Source: Candidatus Sericytochromatia bacterium
Lineage (GTDB): Bacteria; Cyanobacteriota; Sericytochromatia; S15B-MN24; JAQBPE01
Assembly (NCBI GenBank): GCA_035285325.1
Contig: JAYKJB010000132.1
Span: 25,683-89,682, forward strand
Direction: 5' to 3'
Length of the DNA stretch: 64,000 nt
Shown here: positions 51,214-60,557 of the stretch, in pieces
Numbering within the stretch: the first letter of the stretch is position 1
Layout: the number at the start of each line of letters is the position of its first letter
Program-made: the position numbers and the translations under genes
The notes under the pieces: generated by a model
The model's database searches: none
What the model saw: the letters and a program-made list of their open reading frames with translations, nothing else
What the model was told of the DNA's origin: nothing

Positions 51214-52179
51214 TTGCTGAGATACCGCATCTTGATCAACCCGACAGCGCGGAACGGCGCTGACAGACGCTGGGTTGGCATCGTCCGGGAGGCCTTCGCC
51301 AAGACGGATCATGAGGTGGTGATTCCCGGGTCGTTCGACGCCATGCGTCGGGCGGCCCGGGAGGCGATCGACGAGCGCGTGGACGTGGTGGTGGTGGTCG
51401 GCGGTGATGGCACCGTCAATGCGGTGGCCAACGTCCTGGCCGGGAGCGAGACGGCCCTCGCCGTGGTTCCAGCGGGAACGGCCAATGACCTCGCCCGTGC
51501 CCTGAACATTCCCCTCAACCCCCGGGGAAGTTGCCAGAGCATCCTGACAGGCCAGCGCCTTCCACGTGACCTCGGTCGGGTCAACGGTCAGTACTTCTTG
51601 ACCGGGGGAGGGACCGGGATTGTCAGCGACGTGGCCTTGGGCGTTCACGCCCTCAAGTCAGGAGGAGGTCTGCAAGGCTGGCTCACCCGCGCCCTAGGGA
51701 GTCTGGCTTATTCGTTGTACAGCGCCTGGCTCCTGTTGACGGCAGACCAGGTTCCCCATCGCCTGCACCTGGTGGTGGACGGTCACGACCTGGGCGATCG
51801 GAATGTGCTGGCCTTCTTCGTTCAGAACCAACCGGCCATCGGTCGCACCATCATGCCCTGTCCAGATACCCGGCCGACCGACGGAAGCCTGGGCTATTGC
51901 CGCCTGAGCTGGCATTCTCGCTTGCGGGGCTTGATGCTGGCCGCCCTGCTCAACCAGAACGGGGCCCATCGGAGGCATCGCGACGTGCTGATCGGAGAAG
52001 GGCGGCAATTCGTGCTGACCTCGGATGAGCCCTTGGACTTCATGGCCGATGGCGAGCCACTCTCGCAATCCAGCCAGCTCTGCGTGGAAGTCGTCCCGGC
52101 GGGCGTATGGGTGATCGCGCCCGGCCCCACGGCAGCGCGTCAGGACCTGCTGACTGAAGCGGCCGTGAAATGGGCATAG
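51214..52179 (+). CDS. Diacylglycerol kinase catalytic-domain lipid kinase (DagK/YegS family)
   Basis: A 321-aa soluble lipid kinase. The ATP-binding motif is VVVGGDGTVNAVAN; GTANDLARAL and GGGTGIVSDVALG follow, then the C-terminal beta-sandwich with DGSLGYCRL and DFMADGEP. It would phosphorylate diacylglycerol or a related lipid. TTG start at 51214. Its 3' end overlaps the convergent BtaA-like gene by 40 bp. Lipid substrate cannot be told from sequence; the neighbouring lipid cluster may be relevant. Confidence 0.9.
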   Translation: MLRYRILINPTARNGADRRWVGIVREAFAKTDHEVVIPGSFDAMRRAAREAIDERVDVVVVVGGDGTVNAVANVLAGSETALAVVPAGTANDLARALNIPLNPRGSCQSILTGQRLPRDLGRVNGQYFLTGGGTGIVSDVALGVHALKSGGGLQGWLTRALGSLAYSLYSAWLLLTADQVPHRLHLVVDGHDLGDRNVLAFFVQNQPAIGRTIMPCPDTRPTDGSLGYCRLSWHSRLRGLMLAALLNQNGAHRRHRDVLIGEGRQFVLTSDEPLDFMADGEPLSQSSQLCVEVVPAGVWVIAPGPTAARQDLLTEAAVKWA

Positions 52180-53297
52180 GGAAACCGATCGGCGTATGCC
52201 AACCGATCGGCTAAGGCGCGCGCCTCGTGAAGGCCCTCCACGTTCGGCAGTGGCCGCGGAAAAAGGGTGCTCCAGTAACAGAGTCGGGCACCCTCGCGAG
52301 CCGCAGACACCACATCGCGCAAGGACTGGGCACGGGCATCGTCGCTGAGCCAGTCATAGAGATTCGAAAGGTTGAACGCGTCAAAGTGGCGGCTGCCGTG
52401 CGACGCGATCGCCTCGGACAGGGATGCACAACGCAATTCGATCCGATTCAATCGCGCCCTGACGATCGGTAACGCCTCCTCGCTCAGATAGGGCGGCAAG
52501 GCCCGGTCCTCCAGATAGGCTCCTCGTAGAATCAGGGCCACAAAGTAGTTCTCGCTCAGCAGGCCCGATGCGAACAGGCGATCGACGCGCTCATGAATAC
52601 GCAGGCCAAAATGATCCGCCTCCACATATCGAAAATGACTCGGGTCCTTGGCCCGCATCAACACCTGCCGATGGAACACCAGGCGAAACAGCAGGCGCCA
52701 GCGACGGCCATCCCACTGGGTGCGATAGTGGCGATGCTGCGCGGCCAGATCCTCGAAGGCGAACAATCGCTTCACAGAGGAAGTCCCGAACACGGCGCGA
52801 ACGAGACGACCAAAGCTGAGCAGGTAGCGATCCGTTCTGCCGAGGCGATGCAGACCACGCTCGAGCAAGGGGCGTCGCGCTTCCCAAAACACTTGATCAG
52901 CAGGCGGCAGGAGGGAACGAAGTTGAAGGTACGAGGCCCAGCGTCGCCGAGAAGGACGGACACCAAGTAGTTCCAGTAGTTCCTCCCGCGGCAACACCGT
53001 CATGGCAGCCATCTTGAGACGAACCAGGGCAAGTTGGTGCGGGTTGAAGTCCACCGCCAGCACCTCAGCGGGGTCATCCAGCAACAGGGCAAACAGGTTG
53101 CAGCCTGCCGAAGCAATCGATAGCACGCGATCGCCGGACTGAACCCTCAATGCCGCTCGAAGCACCGCCGGGTCTTCCCAGCAAGCCGAGTAGCCCACCT
53201 CCCGAAAAAACGGGCGGCCTGCAAGACCAGCTTCGTCCCCTGCGGCCGCCCGCGAGCGGACCGTTTCCGAGCTTATCCCCGCATCAGACAAGGTCAC
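52140..53297 (-). CDS. BtaA-like (DUF3419) SAM 3-amino-3-carboxypropyl transferase
   Basis: DUF3419 enzymes include BtaA, which moves the 3-amino-3-carboxypropyl group of SAM to diacylglycerol on the way to betaine lipids. The 385-aa protein has YSACWEDPAVL, the SAM-binding SIASAGCNLFALLLDDPAEV, AVDFNPHQLAL, and C-terminal FNLSNLYDWL. No BtaB N-methyltransferase is nearby, so the product may stop at the homoserine stage or be something else. GTG start overlaps the AurF-like gene by 4 bp. Last gene of the cluster. Confidence 0.85.
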   Translation of the reverse strand: MTLSDAGISSETVRSRAAAGDEAGLAGRPFFREVGYSACWEDPAVLRAALRVQSGDRVLSIASAGCNLFALLLDDPAEVLAVDFNPHQLALVRLKMAAMTVLPREELLELLGVRPSRRRWASYLQLRSLLPPADQVFWEARRPLLERGLHRLGRTDRYLLSFGRLVRAVFGTSSVKRLFAFEDLAAQHRHYRTQWDGRRWRLLFRLVFHRQVLMRAKDPSHFRYVEADHFGLRIHERVDRLFASGLLSENYFVALILRGAYLEDRALPPYLSEEALPIVRARLNRIELRCASLSEAIASHGSRHFDAFNLSNLYDWLSDDARAQSLRDVVSAAREGARLCYWSTLFPRPLPNVEGLHEARALADRLAYADRFPYAHFTAASVSRS

Positions 53298-54250
53298 GCC
53301 GATTCGCGAACATAAGCCGGTAAACCACGACGCGCCAGCGCGAACTCGGGGTAATGATCCATGGCCGCAAAGGTCCGGGGCATGGCATCACGAGAGAAGT
53401 GCGTCCGTTGAAACGCCTGATTTTGGGCCAGAGAGGCGAGGTCCCGTTCAAATTCGACACGATGCGCGCGCAGTGCGGGGGCCTCGCGCAAGATGGCCTC
53501 GAGCATGACCCGCGGTGCCACGCGTGGGGCCGTCATCTGGCCAGCGACGTGGTCGAGCAAGACGACATTCAGACGCCGTTGCCACATCGGCGCTCGTTCC
53601 CAGAGATGCGTGAGCAGGTGCATGTCGATCGACACGTGACGCGTCTCATCCACCATGTGAGCGTGATAGACCGCCTTGAACAGCGGATCCACGCGGGGGT
53701 CCTGGTGGTACTTGCGATACAGGTCGAGGGAGCGCTCCTCGACGAGCATGGCGAGCCAGATCCAGAAAACAAAGAAGCCTGGTCCTCCCTCCAACGCGGT
53801 CGCAAGCAGCCGGGCGCCTGGATGGCGCCCGTAAATTTGGAGGGTGCGACTTGCGTAAGTTTCAGGTTCGGCCGCCTCCAGCAGGCGCCAGAACATCTCG
53901 GTGTGCTTGGCCTCTTCGTCGACGAAGTCCTGGAGACACGCCGCCACATCTTCCGGCAAGCGGTAACGCTTGGGCCGATCCAGCACACGCTGCGCAATCG
54001 GGCCCAGCAGATGTTCCTCGAAATATATGAAGTTTTCGACCTTGGCCACCGCCGTGACACGCGCTCCGGCTCGACGTTCTGCATCGCCCAGCCGCTCGTA
54101 TGAGGGCGAATGATACAGGTAGCCAATGCATTCCGGCCCCCACCAGGCATCCTTGGAGACCCCCAGTTGCCAGGGCAAGCCATCCACGTCCAGCGGTCGT
54201 TGGGTGGCCTGACGATGCAGGACCTGGGGATCAATCAAGTGGGTGGTCAC
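53294..54250 (-). CDS. AurF-like diiron oxygenase
   Basis: A 318-aa ferritin-like protein of the AurF/CmlI family, which oxidises amines to nitro or hydroxylamine groups using a diiron centre. The ligand pattern is visible: FEEH (78-80), EAKH (113-116), VEER (170-173) and DETRH (201-205), with a further H211. GTG start at 54250 overlaps the preceding stop (GTGA); longer frames reading to 54454 lie inside the upstream gene. The amine substrate is unknown; the amino group installed by the BtaA-like enzyme, or an aryl amine, are possibilities. Confidence 0.85.
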   Translation of the reverse strand: MTTHLIDPQVLHRQATQRPLDVDGLPWQLGVSKDAWWGPECIGYLYHSPSYERLGDAERRAGARVTAVAKVENFIYFEEHLLGPIAQRVLDRPKRYRLPEDVAACLQDFVDEEAKHTEMFWRLLEAAEPETYASRTLQIYGRHPGARLLATALEGGPGFFVFWIWLAMLVEERSLDLYRKYHQDPRVDPLFKAVYHAHMVDETRHVSIDMHLLTHLWERAPMWQRRLNVVLLDHVAGQMTAPRVAPRVMLEAILREAPALRAHRVEFERDLASLAQNQAFQRTHFSRDAMPRTFAAMDHYPEFALARRGLPAYVRESA

Positions 54251-56862
54251 GCGCCCGTCTCCTCGCTCAAGATTCGAATGGTGCCAGTGCCGCCATTCAT
54301 GTGTACCCGCTGCCCGTCCGCCAGATGCTGGCACAAGCCGGGAACGCCGACGATCGTGGGCAGGCCCATCTCGCGTGCCACGATGGCCGAATGGGACAGC
54401 ACGCTTCCCTTTTCGACCAGCAGCCCCGAGGCGGCAGGGTAAAGGGCCACCCAACCCGGGTCAGTGCGCGCGGTGACCAGGATCTCACCGTTCAGGTTTC
54501 CATCCTGCTGCGGATTCAAGATACAGCGTGTTGCCGCCTCCACGAGGCCAGCGCAGCAAGGGGTCCCTTGCAACGTGTCGGGGGCATCACTCGCCGTTGG
54601 CGCTGGAGGGACATACAGCAAGGGCAATCCACGCGTCACGAAGCGATCGGGCACCACGTCATCCGCGAAGCCCGCATAATCGGCACGCCGCAACTCAACC
54701 AGGGCACTCATCTGCCGGGTCACCGAGCGACCGTCCACCAATGCGGTGAGTTCATCGACCGTGAGATAGAAGACGTCCTCCGCACGGCTGATCACCCCCA
54801 CCGCCGCCAGGTCTCGTCCAGCTGCGGTGAACAAACGCCGCAACACGCCCGTGAGGCGGGTACGCGCAAAGCGCATGTTCTCCCGATTGCGCACGTGCAG
54901 ACGCGTCCAGTTGAGGAGCTTCCGAACCCACCACGCGCGCACGGGGCGCCCTTTTAAACCGGCTGCCAGACGGGCTTCGGCAGCGGTTCGAACGCCCCCC
55001 TGAAGCACGGTCTCGGCGGAAGCCTCGGCGGAGGGAAGGGCCACGTAATTGCGCAACAAAGGGACAATCAGGGCTGGCTGATCCCGTGGGGTGGGGTTTT
55101 CCAGTTTCAGCTCCCCCATGGTGCGATCCCCGTAGGCGTCGAGCCAGGCTTGCAGCGCCTGCGCCAGCGGCTGTGTCTCGGGTCGCACGGCGAGACTTGG
55201 GAGAAAATCCGCCGGTTCAGCCGTCAGCAGGGCAGCCGCCACGGGCTGCTGTCGAACCTGCTGGGCAATCGCCATCAAGCGTCGCGTCGGCTCGGTGCTC
55301 TCGATCTCACCGGACGACACCAGCAAGGCCCCCACCAGGCCATCCTCGTGGGGCAACCATCGGGCCACGCATCGTTGCAGGGACGCCATGCACACCATGG
55401 CCCCCACGTCCGTGAGAATGGGAGCCTCCCAGTGATGCAGCACCTCGACCACCAACTGATGGTAGAGGTTGACCAGGCGGGCCGTTTCCCACCCTTCGAA
55501 GGTCTCACGACGCCAAGTTTGATAGACGCGGTCGAAGCGGGCCCAGAATGCCTGTATGCGCGCCCCGAGCGTGAGATAGGCCCAGCCCGTCCGGATCACC
55601 ATGGCCAGGAGACGAGGCAGGTCGTGGGTCCATTTCCGCAGGGGATCGCCCGCTGGCGGCAATTCGATGTTCAGCGACTCGCGCACGCCCATCATGTTTT
55701 CCATCGCGCTGCGGGTGAAGCTGAAACCTGGAAGATGCGCCATCGAGAGGTACCAGATCAACAGGTTGTAATACACCCGGCCCCGGTGAAGGCCGATATA
55801 GGTGGACATCTCCCTTTCATGCTCGTCATGAATCCGTCTCGGGACGCCCAGCAAGCGACCGAACTGGGTGTAGACGAGGCGATAAGCCAGACTGGCGTGC
55901 GAAAAAGTCAGGGGCAGGGTCAATCCGTCATAACTCTCGACGATGTTGCTGTTGTCCCAGAGCATCCGATGTTGGCTCATCGGGGTGGTGATGGGGCGTG
56001 CCTGCAAGACCAGTAACTGGTCGCCCGAGAACGCCGCCTCCACATCCATGGGGCGCCCGAAGGAAGCGCGCACCGCCTGGGCCAATTCATGGATGGCCCG
56101 GCGATGCTCGGAACCAAGCACCGCGCAACCGACCCTTTCAGCGGGCAAAGAAAGCTCGGTCACTCCACCATCCGACTGCAACGTACGCAGGAGGCTCTGC
56201 TCTCCTCCGGTGTGGCGCAGCAGCCGTCCATCACGCGACAGCACATCGGTATCGCCTTCGGTGGCGCCATTGACCAGCGCATCTCCCAGCCCCCACACCG
56301 AGGAGACGAGCACCTCATCCGGGTCGCCATTGATGGGATTGCCGGTAAACAAGACCAGCGCCCGGTCCGCTGGGACCATAACCTGCACGACCACCGCCAT
56401 GGCCGCCTGCGAGGGGCTCAGCCCATGGCGGCGGCGATAGGCGGAGGCCCGCTCGCCATGCAGAGACTTCCAGCAGCCCAGTACGGCCGCGGAGACCGCG
56501 TCGAGGTCGTGGCCTACTCCAAGGAAAGACTCGAACTGCCCCGCCAGGGACAGGCGATCGCCATCCTCTTCGACCGCACTGCTGCGAACGGCGAGTGGAC
56601 CAACAGGAAGGCTCGCCAAGGCCTCGGAGACCACCTTCCGGAGTTCCCCATCAAGCGGTTCGGGAGCTCCCCGCCGCTGCCACTCCCGGAACAGGTCCGC
56701 CCCGATCACGACAAATTCCGGAACGGCGAAACCGGCCCGGACCAGGCGCAGCAACCCGGTCCCCTTGCCCCCCCAGCAAGCCACGGCAAGTTCCACCGCC
56801 GTGTCCTCGGGACTGGCGAACCAGGCGGATGCGGTTTTCAACGTCAACGGCCCATCCCCCAA
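54247..56862 (-). CDS. ATP/PEP-utilising phosphotransferase, rifampicin phosphotransferase-like
   Basis: An 871-aa enzyme with an N-terminal PPDK/PEP-synthase ATP-grasp domain (GGKGTGLLRL, VRSSAVEEDGDRLSLAGQFE, VWGLGDALVNG, about 1-300). A long central domain (about 310-760) follows, then a C-terminal swivelling His domain (GSVLSHSAIVAREMGLPTIVG, His824). There is no PEP/pyruvate TIM barrel after the His domain. This order and length match rifampicin phosphotransferases, which put the beta-phosphate of ATP onto a small molecule. The substrate here is probably the cluster's intermediate. Overlaps neighbours by 4 and 19 bp. Confidence 0.85.
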   Translation of the reverse strand: MGDGPLTLKTASAWFASPEDTAVELAVACWGGKGTGLLRLVRAGFAVPEFVVIGADLFREWQRRGAPEPLDGELRKVVSEALASLPVGPLAVRSSAVEEDGDRLSLAGQFESFLGVGHDLDAVSAAVLGCWKSLHGERASAYRRRHGLSPSQAAMAVVVQVMVPADRALVLFTGNPINGDPDEVLVSSVWGLGDALVNGATEGDTDVLSRDGRLLRHTGGEQSLLRTLQSDGGVTELSLPAERVGCAVLGSEHRRAIHELAQAVRASFGRPMDVEAAFSGDQLLVLQARPITTPMSQHRMLWDNSNIVESYDGLTLPLTFSHASLAYRLVYTQFGRLLGVPRRIHDEHEREMSTYIGLHRGRVYYNLLIWYLSMAHLPGFSFTRSAMENMMGVRESLNIELPPAGDPLRKWTHDLPRLLAMVIRTGWAYLTLGARIQAFWARFDRVYQTWRRETFEGWETARLVNLYHQLVVEVLHHWEAPILTDVGAMVCMASLQRCVARWLPHEDGLVGALLVSSGEIESTEPTRRLMAIAQQVRQQPVAAALLTAEPADFLPSLAVRPETQPLAQALQAWLDAYGDRTMGELKLENPTPRDQPALIVPLLRNYVALPSAEASAETVLQGGVRTAAEARLAAGLKGRPVRAWWVRKLLNWTRLHVRNRENMRFARTRLTGVLRRLFTAAGRDLAAVGVISRAEDVFYLTVDELTALVDGRSVTRQMSALVELRRADYAGFADDVVPDRFVTRGLPLLYVPPAPTASDAPDTLQGTPCCAGLVEAATRCILNPQQDGNLNGEILVTARTDPGWVALYPAASGLLVEKGSVLSHSAIVAREMGLPTIVGVPGLCQHLADGQRVHMNGGTGTIRILSEETGA

Positions 56863-59450
56863 CTGGCCAGCAACACCCCATTCAATGTCAGCAAGGTGAG
56901 CGTGGCAACCGCTTCAAGTTTCTTGGCCTGCTCAGCCGATGGCCGCCGCGCAAATCGCACGAAGGCAAGCGTGACCAGACCAATCGCCGCAGCGCCCGAT
57001 AGAATCGCCAGCGATCCGACATGCAAGGCGGGTGCGGCCAGGGCCAGCAGGCCGAGGGCCAGACCCTGCATGCCGATCACCAGTGCCAAGGCCCCCGGGA
57101 TGCCCAGTCGTCTGGAGTAGGTGTCAACCTGAGGACGCTCCTGGCTCGGTACGCGAACCTTGCGCGCGACTTCGAGCGAGTAGATCAAACAAAAATTCAT
57201 GCCGGCAAACAGCATGAGACTCGGATGCCAGACTTTCTGCGCGACGGGAGGCAGGAGCCCGCCCAGCGTCCCATCCGGCCCAGCTTGCGCGGCCAAAGCC
57301 GCCACCGCCGCGCTGGGCAGGGCATCGAGGATCGCGGCATAGGCCGTCAGTGACATCAGGGAGATGATGGCCATGTGGCTCACGCCATAGAGCACAAGAT
57401 GGCGCCGCAGCCAGTCGCCCACGTAGAATTCGCGCAGCATCAGCCAGGTGTAAGCAATCAACACCAGGGTCCAAACCAGCAGCACCGGGCCTGCCCAGGC
57501 GGCCAAAGCCAACTCGAGGGCGATCGCCCCCCAGGCCGCCATTCGCAACTGGCGAAGGGAAACCCAGCCGCGCGAGAGCACCCGTTCTGGAAAGGCCACC
57601 CGGTCGATCAACCAGTCCTTGTGCTCATCGAAGACCCGCAGGTGGAAGAACACGGCCGTGAACAGGGCCAGCACCAGGGCGAAGCGTGGTGCCAGTTGCC
57701 ACGACAGCGGTTCCTGGATCAGCGCGAGCGTGGCGAAACCATCAGCGGCCACCATCACCGCCACACCAAGCAGGGTCTTGGCCAGCGGAAATCGTTCCTG
57801 AAAGTAAGCGTGGAAGGCCTTGGGCCACGGGGGTGGCGGGCCCTTCGCGGGAAGCACCGGTGGATGGTCCGGGAGGTCTTCCCGCAAGGCCTCGAGGTCC
57901 ACTCGCGAATGATGTCGCACATCGCGTGGCAGGTCGGGGTGGAAGACAATTTCGATCGGTCCGAAGGGCGCCACGGCTTCCTCCAGGCGGGCCATCGCCT
58001 CGTGCAAATCGGCCTCCTCCCGAGGTTGCACCACCAACCAGGCCGTTCCACCCCGCGGCAGCACGGCAGCGGCCTGGACCTGCGGCAACGCCAGAGCCGC
58101 CAGCGTCACCGGAATGCCGTCGATCGGACCACACGACCGCTCGACCCGATGCGCCAGGCGACCCTGCAAATAGAGCATTCCGTTGGCCCCTTGCCCCGCC
58201 AGGTCCCCCATCCGGTGCCAGATTCGACCATCAGGGCCTTGAACCTTGTGACGCCGCCAGGCGCCCTGAACCTGCGAAGGGTCGGTGTTGACGTGCGCCC
58301 CCGAGACCATCATCTCGCCCACCTGGCCGGCTGGCACTTCGACCAGTTCCGCCCACAAGGCCTCACGGTTCAAGGGGGTCACCAGTCTCAGGTCCAGGTC
58401 CGGATGGAGGTGGCCGATGCACACGCCCGCGTTTGGCGGTCCCTCCGGAATTTCGCGCGCCGAGACGATCGTCACCGGATCCGCCTCGGTTGAACCGTAG
58501 ACGCCAAACGCCTCCCCTTCCGGCATCAGGCCTTGCATCCGCTTCAACAGCGCAGGGGTCACGAGCGCGCCCCCGACGAACGCGTGTCGAAACGGAAGAG
58601 GTCGAGACGCCGCTTCCGCCGCCGCGCAAAGCCCCTCAGCGAGGGCCGGAGGGCCGACCCAGAGGGTCACGCCATGACGGGCCATCTGCGCCAGGAGCAG
58701 AGCAGGCTTGGCCCGTGCCAGCTTTCCAGCGGGAAAGGCGGGAATCACGCTGGTTCGACCGTGGCACAAGCCATCGAACAGCAACATGGGCCAGCTGGGC
58801 ATGTCCACCGCGTCAGGATGCTTCGACGGGTGGAGATTCAAGGCTGCCAGTTGGGCCCAAACGTAGCCGTGCGAGCGCTGCACCGCCTTGGGCTCCCCCG
58901 TGCTGCCCGTGGTGTACACACAGGCCACCGCGGTCTCGGGCAGGACCTCGGCCACGGCGGAGTCCGCGGCCTCACGCGGCAGCAGGGGGGCACGTGTGCT
59001 CAGCCACAAGCGATGCGGAATCGCCCGAACGGCGGGAGAAAGCAGGGCGAACCAGCGCGCGGCGTGAACCCCCACGACCGCAGCGGGAGCGGCGTGCGCG
59101 CAGGCCCGCTCGACGGCTGGATGTCCAGCGGCCGGGTCGATGAACACACACACGGCGCCGATCTGCGCGACGCCCAGCATGACCGCATACAGTGGCGTGG
59201 ACATCGGAACCCAGACCAGCACGCGATCGCCGGTTCCGACGCCGCGCCGACGCAACCAGTGTGCCAGCCGATTGGCCGAGGCGCGCAAGTTACTGAACGA
59301 GACCGCGAGGTCGTCTGGGGCGCCCATCGGCCGCTCCCAGATCGCAATTTTGTCGGGATTGACGCCCGAGGCGATCATGGTGCGGTGGTAGAGGTTGTCA
59401 GTGACGGAGGGTATCCCCGTAAACGACGTAATGGCGGACAGGTCGGGCAT
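56844..59450 (-). CDS. OleC-like AMP-ligase fused to UbiA-like membrane domain
   Basis: An 868-aa fusion. Residues 1-550 are an AMP-dependent ligase closest in pattern to OleC/beta-lactone synthetases: VYTTGSTGEPKAVQRSH, DMPSWP then FDGL..TSVIP, VYGSTEADP, and LPRDVRHHSRVDLEAL, where OleC has RHN.K (the catalytic Lys position is Arg). Residues 575-868 have about eight membrane segments and a UbiA-type Asp motif (RVFDEHKDWLIDRVAFPERVLSRG). I chose the ATG at 59450 (53-bp overlap with the GNAT gene); a GTG at 59459 is possible. I know of no described enzyme with this fusion. Confidence 0.8.
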   Translation of the reverse strand: MPDLSAITSFTGIPSVTDNLYHRTMIASGVNPDKIAIWERPMGAPDDLAVSFSNLRASANRLAHWLRRRGVGTGDRVLVWVPMSTPLYAVMLGVAQIGAVCVFIDPAAGHPAVERACAHAAPAAVVGVHAARWFALLSPAVRAIPHRLWLSTRAPLLPREAADSAVAEVLPETAVACVYTTGSTGEPKAVQRSHGYVWAQLAALNLHPSKHPDAVDMPSWPMLLFDGLCHGRTSVIPAFPAGKLARAKPALLLAQMARHGVTLWVGPPALAEGLCAAAEAASRPLPFRHAFVGGALVTPALLKRMQGLMPEGEAFGVYGSTEADPVTIVSAREIPEGPPNAGVCIGHLHPDLDLRLVTPLNREALWAELVEVPAGQVGEMMVSGAHVNTDPSQVQGAWRRHKVQGPDGRIWHRMGDLAGQGANGMLYLQGRLAHRVERSCGPIDGIPVTLAALALPQVQAAAVLPRGGTAWLVVQPREEADLHEAMARLEEAVAPFGPIEIVFHPDLPRDVRHHSRVDLEALREDLPDHPPVLPAKGPPPPWPKAFHAYFQERFPLAKTLLGVAVMVAADGFATLALIQEPLSWQLAPRFALVLALFTAVFFHLRVFDEHKDWLIDRVAFPERVLSRGWVSLRQLRMAAWGAIALELALAAWAGPVLLVWTLVLIAYTWLMLREFYVGDWLRRHLVLYGVSHMAIISLMSLTAYAAILDALPSAAVAALAAQAGPDGTLGGLLPPVAQKVWHPSLMLFAGMNFCLIYSLEVARKVRVPSQERPQVDTYSRRLGIPGALALVIGMQGLALGLLALAAPALHVGSLAILSGAAAIGLVTLAFVRFARRPSAEQAKKLEAVATLTLLTLNGVLLASWGMGR

Positions 59451-60462
59451 ACTTGGCACTCATTCGGGCCGAGGCGTTGCATTCATGCATCTGAGCGTGC
59501 CAGGCTCGCGTGAGACCTCGCTCGTACAGCATACGATGAAACGCAAAACTCAGGGCCATGGCGCAACGGCCGCGGCGGACGTCGGGGTGAACCGCGATGG
59601 TTTTGAGTACCCCCCGGTCTCCTTCAAGGTGCCCTGTGAGCACGCCAAAAGGTGAACCGGAGGGGTCGAAGGCCGCCAGGCGAATCGGCTCCGCCTCGGC
59701 GGGAAGCGCTCCCAAGACCCGGTCGATGAAATCGGATTGCCCCAGCGGCGAAAAATAGGCATTGTCGGCGAAGGCGGCATTGATCCAGCCATGAACCACG
59801 GGCAACAAAGCCGCTCCGTCCTGAGGGGACAGCGGACGGACCAGAAAGTGGTCTCGCCTTCGAGCAGACAGGGCTGCTTCCCGGGTCAGATGGGTCTCCC
59901 AGAAGGTCGGGTCTTCCGGCAGGGCCATCGTGACGTAACGATCTGTCACCTGGAAGCCGGCGGCCCGATACCATCGGTTGTAACTCACCGGCTCGACCGC
60001 CTCACCGAAGAAACCCACAGGCCCCTGCTCCCGGTCGTCGGCCAGCACCCGATAGGGAAACCAGGTTGAAAAGGGCAGCGGTCCTCGCAGGTGGCGGGCA
60101 TCGTGGGCGAAAGCCCATTGCCGCGCGGCCCGCAAGAGGGCGATCGCCGAAGCCTCGGCGGCCTCACCGTCCAGATCGGGCGCCACCCGCAACAAGGAGA
60201 AAGCGGCCCAGCGGTCTTGCCGGGGACGAGCGTCGAGCGTCACGAGCAGCGCGCCTCGTCCCTCGTCGATCAGGACCGCGGCGTGCCCCGTCAGAAAGAA
60301 GGCCTGGCTAGGCGAAAGCCACTGTTCCACCGCGCTCCGCGGCACGTGCCAATCGCCGGGATTGACTGCCAGCAGCCGCTGACGCGCTTGGTCCGAGACG
60401 GGCAAAACCGCGATGGTGGCGTCCGAGTCGAACTTCCGCAAGGCCAAGCAGCCACTTTCCAA
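59398..60462 (-). CDS. GNAT-family N-acyltransferase (two GNAT-like domains)
   Basis: A 354-aa protein with two GNAT-like halves. The N-terminal half (about 20-190) has LLRAARQWAFAHDARHLRGPLPFS and a conserved NRWYRAAGFQ. The C-terminal half (about 200-345) has FGVLTGHLEGDRGVLKTIAVHPDVRRGRCAMAL, with the acetyl/acyl-CoA loop (VHPDVRRGRCA). It would acylate an amine; donor and acceptor are unknown. First gene of the minus-strand biosynthetic operon, 95 bp from the divergent exporter. Confidence 0.82.
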   Translation of the reverse strand: MESGCLALRKFDSDATIAVLPVSDQARQRLLAVNPGDWHVPRSAVEQWLSPSQAFFLTGHAAVLIDEGRGALLVTLDARPRQDRWAAFSLLRVAPDLDGEAAEASAIALLRAARQWAFAHDARHLRGPLPFSTWFPYRVLADDREQGPVGFFGEAVEPVSYNRWYRAAGFQVTDRYVTMALPEDPTFWETHLTREAALSARRRDHFLVRPLSPQDGAALLPVVHGWINAAFADNAYFSPLGQSDFIDRVLGALPAEAEPIRLAAFDPSGSPFGVLTGHLEGDRGVLKTIAVHPDVRRGRCAMALSFAFHRMLYERGLTRAWHAQMHECNASARMSAKYARPVRHYVVYGDTLRH

Positions 60463-60557
60463 GCCATCAGGCCGGCCAGCAGTTGTCTGGACGCGCCCCC
60501 TGAAACTCCTTCATCATAGCACCGGAAGGGGCTTCAACGGGAAGCAGGGACGACATC

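Noticed and set aside
54100..59513. Several long plus-strand frames opposite the phosphotransferase and AMP-ligase genes (for example 56089-57120, 57375-58493, 58533-59513)
   Set aside because: All lie opposite conserved motifs of the minus-strand genes and have His/Gln/Arg-rich shadow composition.
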